From: Rhizodiscina lignyota
Lineage: Eukaryota; Ascomycota; Dothideomycetes; Aulographales; Rhizodiscinaceae
NCBI GenBank assembly: GCA_010015805.1
Contig: ML978122.1
Span: 1,646,453-1,710,452 of the forward strand
DNA length: 64,000 nucleotides
Direction of reading: 5' to 3'
Shown here: piece after piece, positions 21,827 to 34,392 of the stretch
How the letters are laid out: the number at the start of each line of letters is the position of its first letter
Position numbering within the stretch: the first letter of the stretch is position 1
The notes under the pieces: model-generated
The model's database searches: none
Seen by the model: only the letters and a program-made list of their open reading frames with translations
Told to the model about the DNA's origin: nothing
Program-made: the position numbers and the translations under genes

Positions 21827-22714
21827 TGAGAGGTGTTGAGCTCACGAGAGTGGTGCAGAAAGGAAAACCTCATTACTGATCAGAAAGGCAGAAATACGCA
21901 ATCGATGTCCTCTAGGCGAACACAAGCACAAGACACGACAAACACAAGCACAGAGTTAGAGTCATAATGTGTCTGCCTGATAGAGTGTTGAAAAGCTTAG
22001 CGTTCGCGAGGAGATCTCTTCTAATGTGGACACCGCTTTAACGCGGCTTGGACATGGTGGGAAGGTGGGAACCGCTGTCGACCCCGGCCGTGCGATAGGC
22101 GTGATGGAGAGTCATGCGCGACCCGTCGATGGTGCATAACGTGAGAGGAATTTACGATTCGACGCTCCGCTCTACTTTGCCCCATTCGTGTCATGCGTAT
22201 CTACGGCCATTATGTCAAGAGTAGCGATGTATGAACTCAGCACACACTGCACCCAAGAGGGCAAATGCTTCTGAAATCACAACCAGCGTAAGGATTTCGA
22301 TTTGAAGCCATCAATTGAGCCCCATGCGCACGTCCGGCCCGCTCTTCCTGTATGCATGTGCGTATGTACGGCGTTGCGGTTGGGACGCGAATTGAAGATT
22401 ACGGCGGCGTCTACGGAGTCCCGGTATCGGCTTTAAGAATGCAAGTCCGAGTGGATCTACATCGGGGATTTAGAGCCAAGGCGAGAACAGTGGTTTTCGT
22501 TCTGCGTTATGAGAATTGGGAGATACATAAGATATTAACCAATTGCTCCGGAGACTGGATAGTCTCAGAAGAGCAAGGTTGAGTGCAATTTGACTTTGAA
22601 GACAGCTTTGCAGCTGCATCGTCCATTCTTCTAGTTATACAGCACGGGAACGACTTAACCTCTCCAAGCGCATGCCAAATGCAATCATTCAACTCCAAGC
22701 GCATCGCAATCCTC
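21827..22714. other. intergenic region, ABC promoter side
   Basis: 888 bp between the ABC gene start and the 3' end of the acyl-CoA dehydrogenase gene, both on the minus strand. Expected to contain the ABC promoter. Only short frames without family features are seen. Confidence 0.5.
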
Positions 22715-24558
22715 TTATAGCTTCATGCCCAATGACTTATGCACCCTAACTGCTTGTCTTATGCTCAGATCCAACATGATTTCTTCGGAGCCACCAGGGA
22801 TAGCATAGGCTCTGACGTCCCTATACAGTCTCTCAACCTTGCCTCCTTGGCCACCCCTCGAATAACTCAGTCCACCAAATATCTGACTTGCCTCTCGTGC
22901 GCAGAATTCGAACGTGGTAGTACTTTGCGCCTTGAGACCGGCAATGGCACCGCCGAGCTTAAGCATGGCTTCTACCTCGCCCATCTTCTGGCACTGATAG
23001 ATGAGGTTCTCAAGCCAGGACCAGGAGGCCTCGATTTGGCGGGCCATGTGTGCGAGTTTTAGACGAATGACGGGATGGTCGTAGAGACGCTTGCCGAACG
23101 TGCGGCGCTTGTTGGCGTATTTCATGGCCTCTTCATAGCAGACTCGAGAGAAGCGGATACATTGGATGATAATGCCGATGCGCTGATTGTTGGATTAGTG
23201 AAAGTTCAAGTCATATATCAGAAACGACTGACCTCGTGATTGAAGTTTGTCATGATGACCCTGAAGCCCTTGTTGTGCTTGCCAATCAAGTTGCCAACAG
23301 GTACCTTGACATCCTCGAAAGTAACATATGTCGTGCCGCTGCTCCAGACGCCTTGGCAGTCCATCTTTCGGGTCGATACACCACCAAATTCACGCTCAAT
23401 GAGCAGAACACTGATGCCGTTCATACCCTCGCCGCCGGTACGCACAGCTGTGGTAAAGTAGTCGGCCCACACACCATTGGTGATCCACTTCTTCTCCCCG
23501 TTAACAATATAATGCTTGCCGTCTTCGGTGAGCTTGGCCTCGCAGGTAAGGTTGGCAACATCGCTACCCGCATCAGGCTCCGTTATAGCGAGACATATGC
23601 GCTTGTCGCCTGCCAGGATGCCCGGGATGATTCGTTCTTTCAGTTCTTTGCTGCCGAACCGAGTCACTGGCGGACAGCCAATGCCAAATCCACCGATAAG
23701 GTTCCAGACTAGACCACCACTGCCAGCGCGCGACAGCTCATCTGTAATCAGGACTTCATGGAAAAGATCCCACTTCTCGGGCGACACCGACTTGACCGTA
23801 TTCTTCACAAACTCCGTAGGGTATTCGCCTCCAAGTAGACCACCAAGGTATCCTCGTTCACCCATTGCCTTGTAGATCTCGTCTGGAATCTTCCTCTGCT
23901 CGTCCCATTCGAAGACATTGGGCATGATATCTTCATCCACCCATTTCCGGACTTCGTCACGAAGGTCGGCGTGGCTCTGCTTGAAGTAGGGAGAATAGTA
24001 CTGCGGCCTGTCAGGAGCCGGGTAGTTCCAGCATTTTATGTGCTTACCGATTGATACCAGTTTGGATCAGCGTAGGGGATGAGATCGCCATACGTGTCCA
24101 GAGGTACGTCAAATTCCTCTTCTCCATCTTGCGCCGGCTCTGCAGAGACGGTGCCGGGCTCCGGAGAAGGCTTTACGACGATCTTCTTTTCCTCCTGCTG
24201 CGGCGGCTCCTCTTGTTTCGCCTTCGTATCAAGCGAACCAACCTGCAGCTGCTTCTTGTACTTCTTCAGTATGCCCTCGTTGTGGTATTTCCAGAACTGC
24301 TTTGAAGCATCCTTTCCGGCGACTCGCTGAAGGACTGTCGGACGTTGAGCAGGAGGCTAACGCTTGTGAATTGGGAGCTTACTTTTCTTTCCACCTCTAC
24401 GATAAGTTAGTATGTTCTACACGAAGAGCGTTGAGGGATACTAACGGGTGTTCGTCCTGAAACTTGCTGAGATCGTAAACGTCCTCGTCCACGATAATCC
24501 ATAAGCTCTCTGTAGAGTTATGCGACGCGACGTCGCTCGTCGAGAATGATTGCGACAT
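22715..24558 (-). CDS. cytochrome b5-acyl-CoA dehydrogenase fusion
   Basis: Five exons (minus): 24558-24446, 24396-24383, 24334-24048, 24000-23233 and 23182-22715, 549 aa. The N-terminal ~75 residues are a cytochrome b5 domain with haem ligands H37 (in HPGG) and H60 (FWKYHNEG). A charged linker rich in Glu and Lys follows, then a complete acyl-CoA dehydrogenase. That part shows LAITEPDAGSDVANL, the KKWITNGVWADYF strand, FEDVKVPVGNLIG and the C-terminal RDVRAYAIPGGSEEIM. It should oxidise an acyl-CoA with FAD, passing electrons perhaps through the b5 domain. This fusion is widespread in filamentous fungi; its exact substrate is not known to me. Exon 2 is only 14 nt and encodes part of the HPGG haem motif. 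The neighbouring cupin gene is divergent. Confidence 0.92.
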
Positions 24559-25442
24559 TGTTATCAGCACGACCGCGACTCTCTTCGATTCGCTATGACT
24601 TTAGACTATCCAAGAAGCAGGGAGATAGAAATGGAGAAGTGGTGGTGTTAGAGAAGGATTGCCGAATAATGAGAGGAATGGGCAAATAAAGGCATGCTGG
24701 GAGCGGCCTTTTCACATGCCAGATCCACTCGCAGCACTTCAATGGGGATTCCGGGGAAAATGGCCTTCACGTGCACCATCACGCTGTCATCTGCACAGCC
24801 ATGCTGGAGTCTGACGTCGATTCACAGCTGATGTCGGTAAGAGGCGGCTACGCTAGGCTTTCTGCGGGCTGAATACAACGTGGTGGCTGCGTACTAATCA
24901 CGAAATGGACGAATATTTCAGCGTTCCAGATTCAGCCAACCTCGGCCCACGACTCGAGAGCTTTGAAGAGAGCAGCTGACCATTCAAAGCGGTACCATAT
25001 CTAAAGCTGGCGAATGGCCTGTCGGATGCTGCCAACCTGTGCCTGGATTATTCTCCGTCTTCTTCCCGACCAATGTAAACTTTCGCCTGCAGGCCATCCT
25101 CGGCACCATTCCCGAAATCCTAAAGTCTTCTTCCGGACCTTGACTTTATCAGACACGTGGTGACGCGTAACTAACGTGTCAAAAGCTTCCATCTCAACTT
25201 CGAACTTCTTCGGAATGAAGTCCAGCTTCTCCAGATTTAATGGATCGCAGCCCAGTCTGGGCTGAGAGATTATGTCAGTACTCCGTATGGGGCACGTGTA
25301 TCTCTCACGTCCGAAATATGGATCCTCCGAGGAGGGGAAAGCTAAATCCTGTGCGCATTCTTCAACAAATGCAATTGAAGAATTGTTCAATTCTCTATAA
25401 ATCCATTTTCTCTGGCTCCTAACGTACATCTGACACCACAAG
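24559..25442. other. divergent control region, dehydrogenase/cupin
   Basis: 884 bp between the start codons of the acyl-CoA dehydrogenase (minus) and cupin (plus) genes. It should contain both promoters. A minus-strand frame at 25001-25483 is open but has no family features. Confidence 0.5.
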
Positions 25443-25931
25443 ATGCCTGAAGAAGTTCGAGTCACCCGTGCTGGCGACCTCAAGGCTTCCGGTCCACAAA
25501 CCGAGGGGATGATACGGCAGGCGGCTCTCGTAGATGTCTCTGATCAGGTCTGCGGAACGCGTAGGCGCCATTAGAAGCATCTAATGCAGTCCTCGAAGCT
25601 CATGAACTCTAGTCATGATTGCCAAACCTCATACGGCTTCTGCTGTCCATCACCACGGCGAAGAAGGTATGCCACCCTCTGCTGTCGACTCGGCTGCACT
25701 GTTGATGGTCCTCTAGATACGATTGTATATTGCGTTAGCGGCCATGGAAGCATCGTAAGCGGTCCAAATGGCTCGAAGAGAGAGGACTTGAGCCCAGGAG
25801 ACTGGGCTCTCATTCCTTCCTTTGCGGAACATCAAGAAGTGAACGATAGCGATGGAGACATTGTGTGGGTCATTTGTCGAGGAGGTCGGACTCCAATTGT
25901 CGAGAATCTGCAAAGCTGGACAAAGTCCTAG
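25443..25931 (+). CDS. small single-domain cupin protein
   Basis: Three exons, 25443-25560, 25613-25666 and 25717-25931, 128 aa. Introns of 52 bp (GTAGGC...CTCTAG) and 50 bp (GTATGC...CTCTAG) keep phase. The short product is one cupin barrel: motif 1 reads AVHHHGEEDTIVYCVSGHG and motif 2 reads LSPGDWALIPSFAEHQEVN. The HHH...E and later H residues would bind a metal. Similar small cupins with a C-terminal TPIVENLQSW tail are common in fungi, often annotated only as cupin domain proteins. An enzymatic role (dioxygenase, isomerase or decarboxylase helper) is possible but not shown. It is divergent from the acyl-CoA dehydrogenase gene, so shared control is possible. The unspliced frame is broken, so the spliced model is needed. 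Confidence 0.85.
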
Positions 25932-26643
25932 CATTACTATCGGTAATGATAAATATTATCGTCATCTTTGAGTTGCGGTTACAATAGGATCCCGCTACAA
26001 TAATGACCCGATGCTGTGTTCGCTGCCACGCGACGCTGGCGCACTCGCTCCTCTTCCGAGTAGTAAATGAGAGCCCTAAAATATACGAGTCGTTGTACCT
26101 GATTTACGGAATCCGCATCTCCGATATGTGCATTACGAGTGGATTCACAGAGCTAAAAAGAGGAGGATTTGTAGAAGCCACCAATCATATTAACCCTTTC
26201 GACCCGTGCCTGACAGGGTGTCATCTTTCTACCCTTCGACCTTCCATCTTCGCCTTGAACCTGCATCGATATTCCACTCGGCCCGTTTTCGAGTCAGAAT
26301 GGTATATTCTCAGAATAGTGATCGACAATGAGCATGCCAAGTTCGCTCTTCCCTAATGGCTTAAAATGTATCCAGCTACCAGGTTGAAGGTGGGATTTCT
26401 CTGGTTTTGCGCCGCGGCGGTTTTTGGTGACCAACACTGCAACGTCACAAACATTGCTGGAAGCAGGTAGACGATGACAGTGGTCGCAACAATTCTTCCA
26501 AATCCTTAACCTGACTTCAAGAGTCGCTTCTTCCCCGTTTTTTGAAAGTCAAGACGTTCGCTCTCGGTGCGCGTTGAAGAGGATGGTCAGAGGTGCTTCT
26601 ACACCTTCACAGACGTAACCAATCATTCATTGCCGCTCTCATC
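25932..26643. other. intergenic region, cupin to GH92
   Basis: 712 bp holding the cupin gene's 3' end and the promoter of the GH92 gene. A plus-strand frame at 26003-26356 has no recognisable features and is not called. Confidence 0.5.
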
Positions 26644-29201
26644 ATGTCGCTCTCGTTATCTTCGAGCAGTCTGGGTGCTACAGACTTCTCGCAGTATGTC
26701 GACCCTTTTCACGGCACAGAGGGTGGCGGTAACATGTTTCCCGGCGTCGTTGCAGGCAAGTCTCCTCCCAGGCGTCCGAGATGGACTTCCTCTAACATCT
26801 TCCGAAGCTCCATTTGCGGTTGTCAAACTCGGCCCAGATGTCATGACAAACCCTCCAAGCGACTCCTACTCTGTATGTTTGCAGTAGCAGTCTCATATAT
26901 GTGCAAGATACTGATGATTTTGCAGGGATACCAGCCAACTGGTAATATCACGGCTATAACTCTTATGCATGAGAGTGGTACTGGCGGTGCTCCCAAGTAT
27001 GGATGTCCCGGGCAGCTCCCGGTCGTTGGTGATATCAGCAACCCGCTCGTTGACTTGTCCATTCCTCGCGCTGCGAATGACACAGGCGAGGTTGGTCATT
27101 ACGAAATGAGCCTCGCAAACGGTGTGACGATCGAGCTTGCAGCAACAGAGCATGCAGGAATGCTGCAGTATGGCTTCCCGAAAAATGGAACAGCTAATGT
27201 CGTCGTGGATGTGTCGCACATTCTGCCTAGCTTCAGGGGAACTGGTTGGGGTCAGGTTCGTCATCTGCCAATGCAATATGGAATCAAACACTATGCTGAT
27301 TGCTCCCTATGGGGTAATAGGGTTATGCGGGTGGCAACATCAGTGTGTTTGAGGACGGCCACTATGAGGGAAGTGGGATTTACAACAATGGTTGGAATCT
27401 CGCTCCTAATTGGCAAATCTATTTCTGCGGGAGATTCAACTCCAAGCCAAGCGCCTCAAAGATCTTCGTGGGTAATGGTACGACCCTCAGCGCATATGGG
27501 AACAGCACTTCAGCGACTTCGTCTGTCCGTATAGGCGGTGTGTTCTCTTTCTCCGGCAAGACGTCAATAACGTCGCATGTTGGAGTATCCTGGATCTCAA
27601 GCGCAAAGGCTTGCAAATTTATTGACGACGAGATCTCGGATAAGTCGCTGAATACCTTGGTTGCCGATGCAAAGAGCAAATGGAACGCTGAAGTCTTCGA
27701 CAAGGTCCAAACAACCGAAAAGAATGCGACAACTCTGACTCACCTCTATTCGAGTTTGTACGGGATGCATCTATTGCCATCAAACAAAACTGGAGAGAAC
27801 CCTGGATGGACTTCAAGCGAGCCTTACTACGACGATATCTTCACATACTGGGATTTGTTCCGATGCACGACTTCCCTTGTCCACATTCTCCAGCCATCGG
27901 CGTGGGAAGAGCAAATGCGCTCGATAATTGACATCTGGCGGCACGATGGCTATCTTCCTGATGCTCGATCCTCAAACTTCAATGGCCGCTCGCAAGGAGG
28001 TTCGAACGCGGATCAGATTCTCGCAGACGCCTACGTCAAAGGCGTTCGTGGTGGTATCAATTGGGTAAGATTCAGTTACATCCTCAAGTCATTCCTTTTT
28101 CGATCTCGTCATTTGTAGAAACAGCGTAATCCACTAACACGGTCGCCTCACTTCCAGGATGATGGTTATGCCGCGATTGTCAAAGACGCTGAAGTCACAC
28201 CTCCAAACAATCATGATGTGAGTTGGTAGCCGTTAATGAAGAGCTCTCACTTACTTCGGTAGCCAATTGCACCCGACTCTGGAGATGCAGATGGACGCGG
28301 TGCTTTGCCGGACTGGAAACAGTATCACTACATTACACCGCGATTTTCACGCGCAGTCAGCCGTGCTGTTGAGTACAGTGTCAATGATTTCGGGCTGTAC
28401 CAGGTCGCCAAAGGACTGGGTAGGCACAGCGACGCAGAAAAGTATCTCGCACGTTCACGATATTGGCGTAATCACTGGAACCCCAATTCGACCTCGCTTG
28501 GCTTCTCCGGTTTCATGGTCCCCCGGTTTGCCAATGGGTCTTTCGAGGCATGGGATCCGCTGAGCTGTGGTGGTTGCTACTGGGGCGACCCATACTACGA
28601 AGCAAAGCCGTGGGAGTATTCGCTCAATGCCCACCACGATATCAAGCATCTCATCTCTCTCGCAGGCGGGCCGTCGACATTTGGAAAACGACTCGACACA
28701 CTCCTTAACCCAGCCTTGAGCATTTTTGATGTCGGAAACGAACCCAGCTTCACGAGCAGCTACCTCTACCACTTCATCGGCGAGAGCTGGCGCAGCGTCA
28801 ACCAGAGCAGGTACATCGCAAACACGCACTACAGCTCTGGCCGTGCAGGAATCCCAGGCAACTCCGACGCTGGTGCGATGCAGAGCTGGATCTTGTGGAA
28901 CATGTTCGGCTTGTATCCCATGGTCGGGCAGACGACGTTCTTAGTTGTGAGCCCATGGTTCGAGAGTCTCACACTGGATCTTGGAGGTGGAAAGACTTTA
29001 AAGATGAGAGCTCCAGGAGTGAACAGCTTCACAAAGTTTTTCGTGCAAGGACTGAAGATCAATGGGAAGAATTGGAAGCAGAACTGGGTTACGTACGATG
29101 ACATCTTCAAGAATGGGGCAACGATTGAGTTTGAGATGGGTAGTAAACCGAAGCGTTGGGAGACGGGGCCGCTTCCACCTAGCCCTGCTACGGAGACGTA
29201 A
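26644..29201 (+). CDS. GH92 alpha-mannosidase
   Basis: Six exons: 26644-26755, 26808-26872, 26926-27255, 27321-28064, 28158-28217 and 28263-29201, 749 aa. Intron 1 begins with GC rather than GT (G|GCAAGT...CGAAG) with a good CTAAC branch site. The protein has the GH92 landmarks: VDPFHGTEGGGNMFPG at the start, GYQPTGNITAITLMHESGTGG, the SEPYYDDIFTYWDLFRC helix, FDVGNEPSFTSSYLYHF, and the GNSDAGAMQSWILWNMFGLY block near the end. GH92 enzymes are calcium-dependent exo-mannosidases acting on alpha-linked mannose. The N-terminus from the ATG at 26644 is short, hydrophobic and Ser-rich. It may be a weak signal peptide, or a further upstream exon may exist. N-glycan or mannan trimming is inferred from the family. 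Confidence 0.92.
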
Positions 29202-30021
29202 TTCAACATGCAGGTAACTCTCGGATGAAGCTCATTTGGAAATAATCGTAAGACAAGCGCCTCGTTCTGGCTAGACCCAGGACGTCTATGAAGAGCGGCG
29301 CGGTCGAAATGAAATCGAATTATTGGATAGATATTGTATTGCACAAACCACGTATTTTGGCGGAATTATCGCACGTTGTAACTTAATGATTCTGGAGTTC
29401 CAGTCGGAAGCATCTCCGGACAGGATCTGCAATGAATCGCGATGGTTGGTAGATCAACTCCGTGACCTATCCAATCGTCTGCTACACTTCGAACTCTATA
29501 TCAACCTCAGTCTTCTGAACTTTGCCTTTATGGACGGAACCTAAATCAATGATCCCACCATCTCGCACGATAAACATTGCCATCTAAGTCTGACATATGA
29601 AGTCGTCCCTGCTGACAGAGTAGAGCGTATGATGGGGCCTTGACCGCCCAATCGAAAATCAGCGCATTCCGATGGCGTAACGTCACAAGCGACCCGAATC
29701 CTTAGCCCGAAGGCCATGTTCCACCAAGACCCTGCATTTGGAATGATCACGTCTGCCCGCAGCGGAAGCATGGTGAAGCGCCAATCCAGCGATCGCCTTG
29801 GAAGTCGATCTGATGGACGCTACCGGGGGGAGCACAGCAGCGTGATCTTTGTTCTGGCCCAAATCAAGCCCTGCATGTCAAAGACATCAACCCGAACACC
29901 AAGAGCTGCCAACACTCTTATTGCAGTGTAGCAGCCTTGGACTAGAAGAGGAGATATTGATCTCTCCGCCCACTTCTTTTCCTTCTATCAATTGTCTGCC
30001 TGACAGACTCGGAAGCTCAAA
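29202..30021. other. intergenic region, GH92 to antiporter
   Basis: 820 bp with no supported gene. It should carry the GH92 3' end and the antiporter promoter. The last ~60 bp before 30022 are pyrimidine-rich, as in many fungal leaders. Confidence 0.5.
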
Positions 30022-32995
30022 ATGGCGAGCAGTACCATCCCTACGCCTGCTACGGTGACTGTCACCTCTACAGTGGTTTCGAGCTCTGCTGCAAGCACGC
30101 ATGTCCCTCCACAAGGCGGTATTCTTGAGGGATCCAATCCGTCAGTGTATGATCCGAAGAATCCCATCATTCTCTTCATTATCCAGGTAATATTCACACT
30201 TCCCTCGAAGTCTCAACAGTTTCTCAACCCCGCCATAATTCTAGGCAGCATTGATGAACAAAGAGCTAATATCATATTCTGAACAGGCTGGTATAATCCT
30301 GATCTTCTGCCGCCTTCTCCATTGGCCTCTCTCCAAGCTCCGCCAGCCTCGAGTCATCGCCGAAGTTATTGGTGGTATCCTTCTTGGTCCCTCGGTGATG
30401 GGTCACGTCCCAGGATTCACGAGCGCCATATTTCCTGCTATGTCCATGCCGAATCTGAATCTCGTAGCCAATTTAGGCCTCATACTATTTCTATTCCTCG
30501 TGGGACTGGAAGTCGACTTGAGATACCTCGTGAGCAATTGGCGCGTTGCGATTAGTGTAGGGTTGGCTGGCATGGCGCTGCCCTTTGGACTTGGCTGTGC
30601 CATTGCGTGGGGCCTCTATAACCAGTTTAAGAATGATCCAAATACGGTGGCCATAAATTTTGGTACATACATGCTTTTCATCGGTGTCGCAATGGCCATT
30701 ACGGTATGCGCATGCCAGTCGGGTCTCCTAATGAGATGCATTGCTAACCCTCTAAGGCCTTTCCGGTGCTTTGTAGAATCCTGACCGAACTTAAGCTTCT
30801 CTCGACTTCAGTAGGCGTCATCGTCCTGTCCGCAGGTGTTGGTAACGACGTGGTTGGCTGGATCCTCCTTGCGTTGTGTGTTGCCCTTGTCAATGCCGGC
30901 AGTGGCATTACGGCGCTCTGGGTTCTTCTCACTTGTCTTGGATATGCTCTTTTCGTAATATTCGCCCTCCGACCCTCGTTTATGTGGTTACTACGCTATA
31001 CGCGCGCCCTTCAGGACGGCCCCAGTCAAAGCATTATCGCTGTTACGCTGCTCATGGCGCTTGCGAGCGCATTCTTTACCGGTGTCATTGGCGTGCATCC
31101 TATTTTTGGCGGGTTCATCATCGGTTTAATATGTCCCCATGAGGGTGGGTTTGCGATCAAGGTCACAGAGAAAGTCGAGGATCTGGTTTCTGCTCTCTTC
31201 CTGCCTCTTTATTTTGCAATATCTGGTCTTGGCACGAACCTCGGCCTGCTCGATAATGGCATCACTTGGGGGTACGTTGTCGCAATCATCGTGATTGCGT
31301 TCGTTGGAAAGTTTGTTGGCGCCTCAGTTGCTGCGAGGGCGAACGGCCTCGTTTGGAGGGAGTGCTTCACCATTGGCACTCTGATGTCCTGCAAGGGCCT
31401 CGTTGAATTGATCGTCCTTGTAAATGCTACGGCTATCTTAAGTGACTTCCACTTTGATGCTAACAATGGCACAGAATATTGGTCTGCAGGCAAGGATCCT
31501 TAGCACGCGCACGTTCACGATGTTCGTCGTCATGGCTTTGGTGACAACCTTCGCGACGACGCCGCTTACCTCCTTTCTCTACCCATCATGGTACCAGAAG
31601 AAGCTCGAGGCCTGGAAACGCGGCGAAATTGACTGGGATACTGGTGCCCCCATTGGCTCAGATGATGCCAGCAGCGCACGCGACAGCATGAGCTACGAAA
31701 AGCTCGAATCAAGCAGGGTCCAACGTCTTCTTGTCTATCTTCGTCTGGACAATATGCCGCCGCTCCTTGCTTTCTTAGCTCTCCTTGGTAACCAACCGGT
31801 CCAGCAGGATAGGAACACTCATCCGTCAAATGGGACGTCGACTGCCGACCACGAGAAAGACACGACATTAACAGGGCAGCCGAAGAAGAAATCTCTTGTG
31901 GCACATGGCATCCGCCTCATTGAGCTCACAGAGCGTGAATCATCGGTCATGAAGGTTGCTGAAATGGACGAATACTCCATGCACGATCCGGTCGTCAATA
32001 CTTTCCGCACCTTTGGTCATCTCAACGCGCTTGGCGTCTCGGGCGAAGTCGCTGTAACGCCAGAGTCTGGATTTGCGGATTTGCTGGTGGGCAAGGCTTC
32101 AGATGCGAGTGCAGACATGTTACTACTACCTTGGTCCGAGACGGGCAGTATGTCGGAGACCGCCGAGATCACACCTCAGAGGCAAAAGACCAAGCTTCAG
32201 GATCCAGTCTATAGTTCCTTTGTTGAAGCCGCGCTCGATACTTCCCCTTGCACCGTTGCAGTCTTCGTCTCGAAGAACTTTGGCGGCGTGCGCCCACCAC
32301 GACGTCCACAGCTCAGTAGATCATACAGCATCACCAGCATCCGGAGCAAGCAAGGTATCACAGAGAGCAACGATGTCAGCATGATTAACCGCACACACCA
32401 CATCTTCTTCCCATTCTTCGGCGGACCTGATGATCGTGCCGCCCTCAGACTGCTTATGCAGCTCGCGGCGAACCCAGACGTCACGGTTACGGCGGTGCAT
32501 TACCAAACGGAGCATAGCTATTTCGAAGGTGTCGAGCCGCCGAGTCCGATTATTTCACGGACGCCGACTCGTACGCAAGCTTCCGGAAGTGGAAAATTTC
32601 CAGCGGTCGCTTCTGGAGAGGTCGACACGTTGCCTGCTGAAAGGGACGTCATTCTATTCAACTCACTGCGCTCGACACTACCCGAGGACGTTGCCAAACG
32701 CGTCGTATTCGAGGTCATGAAGACAAACACGCCAGTCAAGGACGCATTGGAGCGTGCCGAGAGCGAGGTTGGACAGCGGCCAAGGAACGCTGGCGACTTG
32801 ATCGTGCTGGGACGTAATATCGACAGGATCGGAGCGTTCAGAAGGGAAGCAACCTTCGAGAAGAGGACGGCAGATGACATCGAGAGCCGCAGTAGTGGCC
32901 CCCTGGGATACCTGACGCAGAGAATCGTGGAGAAGGGTATCGGTGCTAGCGTGTTGGTGCTGCAAGCAAGGGGAAAAGGTGCTTCATCTGAATGA
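30022..32995 (+). CDS. K+/H+ antiporter, Kha1-like (CPA2)
   Basis: Four exons: 30022-30186, 30287-30703, 30757-31419 and 31475-32995, 921 aa. After a short Ser/Thr-rich lumenal-type N-terminus come about 12 membrane segments of a cation:proton antiporter. The landmarks are LRQPRVIAEVIGGILLGPS, VGLEVDLRYL, AFPVLCRILTEL, AGVGNDVVGWILLA (the two acidic or polar ion-site residues) and GLVELIVLNIGLQARIL. The cytosolic C-terminal ~480 residues hold a universal-stress-like regulatory region, including FFGGPDDRAALRLLMQLAANPDVTV and GDLIVLGRN near the end. Yeast Kha1 works in Golgi or endosomal membranes in K+ and pH balance, and a similar role is inferred here. Introns are 53-100 bp and all joins keep phase. 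Confidence 0.93.
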
Positions 32996-34392
32996 TTGAT
33001 TTGATGCACTTCTACTGGGATGGTAATACTCATCTTCCAGGGTGGCTTTTCTTGTGCATTTGGAATTACAGTCGACGTTTGATTCGACGGATGAATTCGG
33101 TTTGATGGGCTATGGCTAACGAAGATTAATGATATACAACGAATTCGATCCAGCAATGGATCCTACAAACAGATGGTCAACTGCTACGTTTTCTTACCAC
33201 TTATCCGTGCGTGCCAGCCTCTATCGAGGAAAGTATGCAAGTTCTTCAATGGTCTTTTACTGACGCCAACGAACGTAGAACTGAGCATTCAGATAGAATC
33301 TCGCTTACTTTAAAATGCAAGATCTGCTCGCGCTGGGCGCTACAGCTTACCCAACAGCCCTGGAAGTTTTGTAATGCCGTTACTTAGCCAAGCAACCGGT
33401 TGTTTGGTATCGCCGTGGTGGTGGTTTGTGATCGGAAGAAGACACCCTGAGAGGTCGTAATCCACCTTTATAGTTGGAGATAGCTGGCGTAATCATGTCT
33501 GCTCTCGCTGAATAGCAAAATGACCGCTTGAACCTCGAAGTGTTATATGCCATCGCCGTGGCATGGAATCCCCGGATCCGCTGCCCGGCGCTCCGAAAGC
33601 GATCCACACGTGAGGGCACGCAGACTTGAGCGACTTTCACATGCAAGTCAAGGGTGTCTTCCATGTGCTGCCACGCGCCCACCGACCTTTGCTCCTCGAG
33701 AGACATGCAACGTCACAAGACAGCCTGACTCGTGTTCGGTTGGCTTCGGCGTGGACTGGCATTGGCAGATCGGTTCCTGCATGCTACACGAGGATTGGTC
33801 GATCAGATGATGCACGAGTCCTGCCTTTTTCCTGTCTGCGTGGCTCCAGTCCCAGTTCCAGAGCAGCTGAAACGTAGGTGACGATTCTCTGCCTGGGACC
33901 GAAGAATTTGGGACGAACTTTGAGCGCAAATGACGACGTTGGAGTTTTGACACGGACAATAGGGAAATATTCCCGGTTTTGGATGAAGATTTCCAGATTC
34001 GGAAAGGTAAAAAGAAATGACTTCTAAAAATTTATTGTGGTGAACAAAGGCAAGATCAGCCGTTAGGAGTCTTGTGAGCTGGAAGAAGCTTCCAGGTTAC
34101 ACATGCACTGAAACATGATCGAGATCAATACCGCGCTCTCTACTTTGCTGTTGTGCTGCTTTCAATCTGGGCCAGCGCCACATTTTTGCGCGTGACCTAG
34201 TAACGTCGGTGCAAATTCCGCGGTATTCCCGTTGATATACATCACGAACAGACGTCACTTCGAACAACCCTCGCCACTCTTTAACAACAAGACACGATTA
34301 CGGTTTCACGGGCTGCCAACTCTCCACTCCAAATGCGATTATAAACAGACCGACGACGTCGAAGGTGGTCGCCGTATGGCGTCGCTAATAAA
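32996..34392. other. intergenic region, 1.4 kb
   Basis: Lies between two plus-strand genes. I see no gene with family features. It includes the antiporter 3' end and, toward 34200-34392, the leader of the lipase gene. Confidence 0.5.

Noticed and set aside
25001-25483. 160-residue open frame on the minus strand
   Set aside because: No family features, and it overlaps the cupin gene's first exon and promoter. Probably chance.
26003-26356. 117-residue open frame between cupin and GH92 genes
   Set aside because: No motif, signal peptide or family resemblance; composition looks non-coding.
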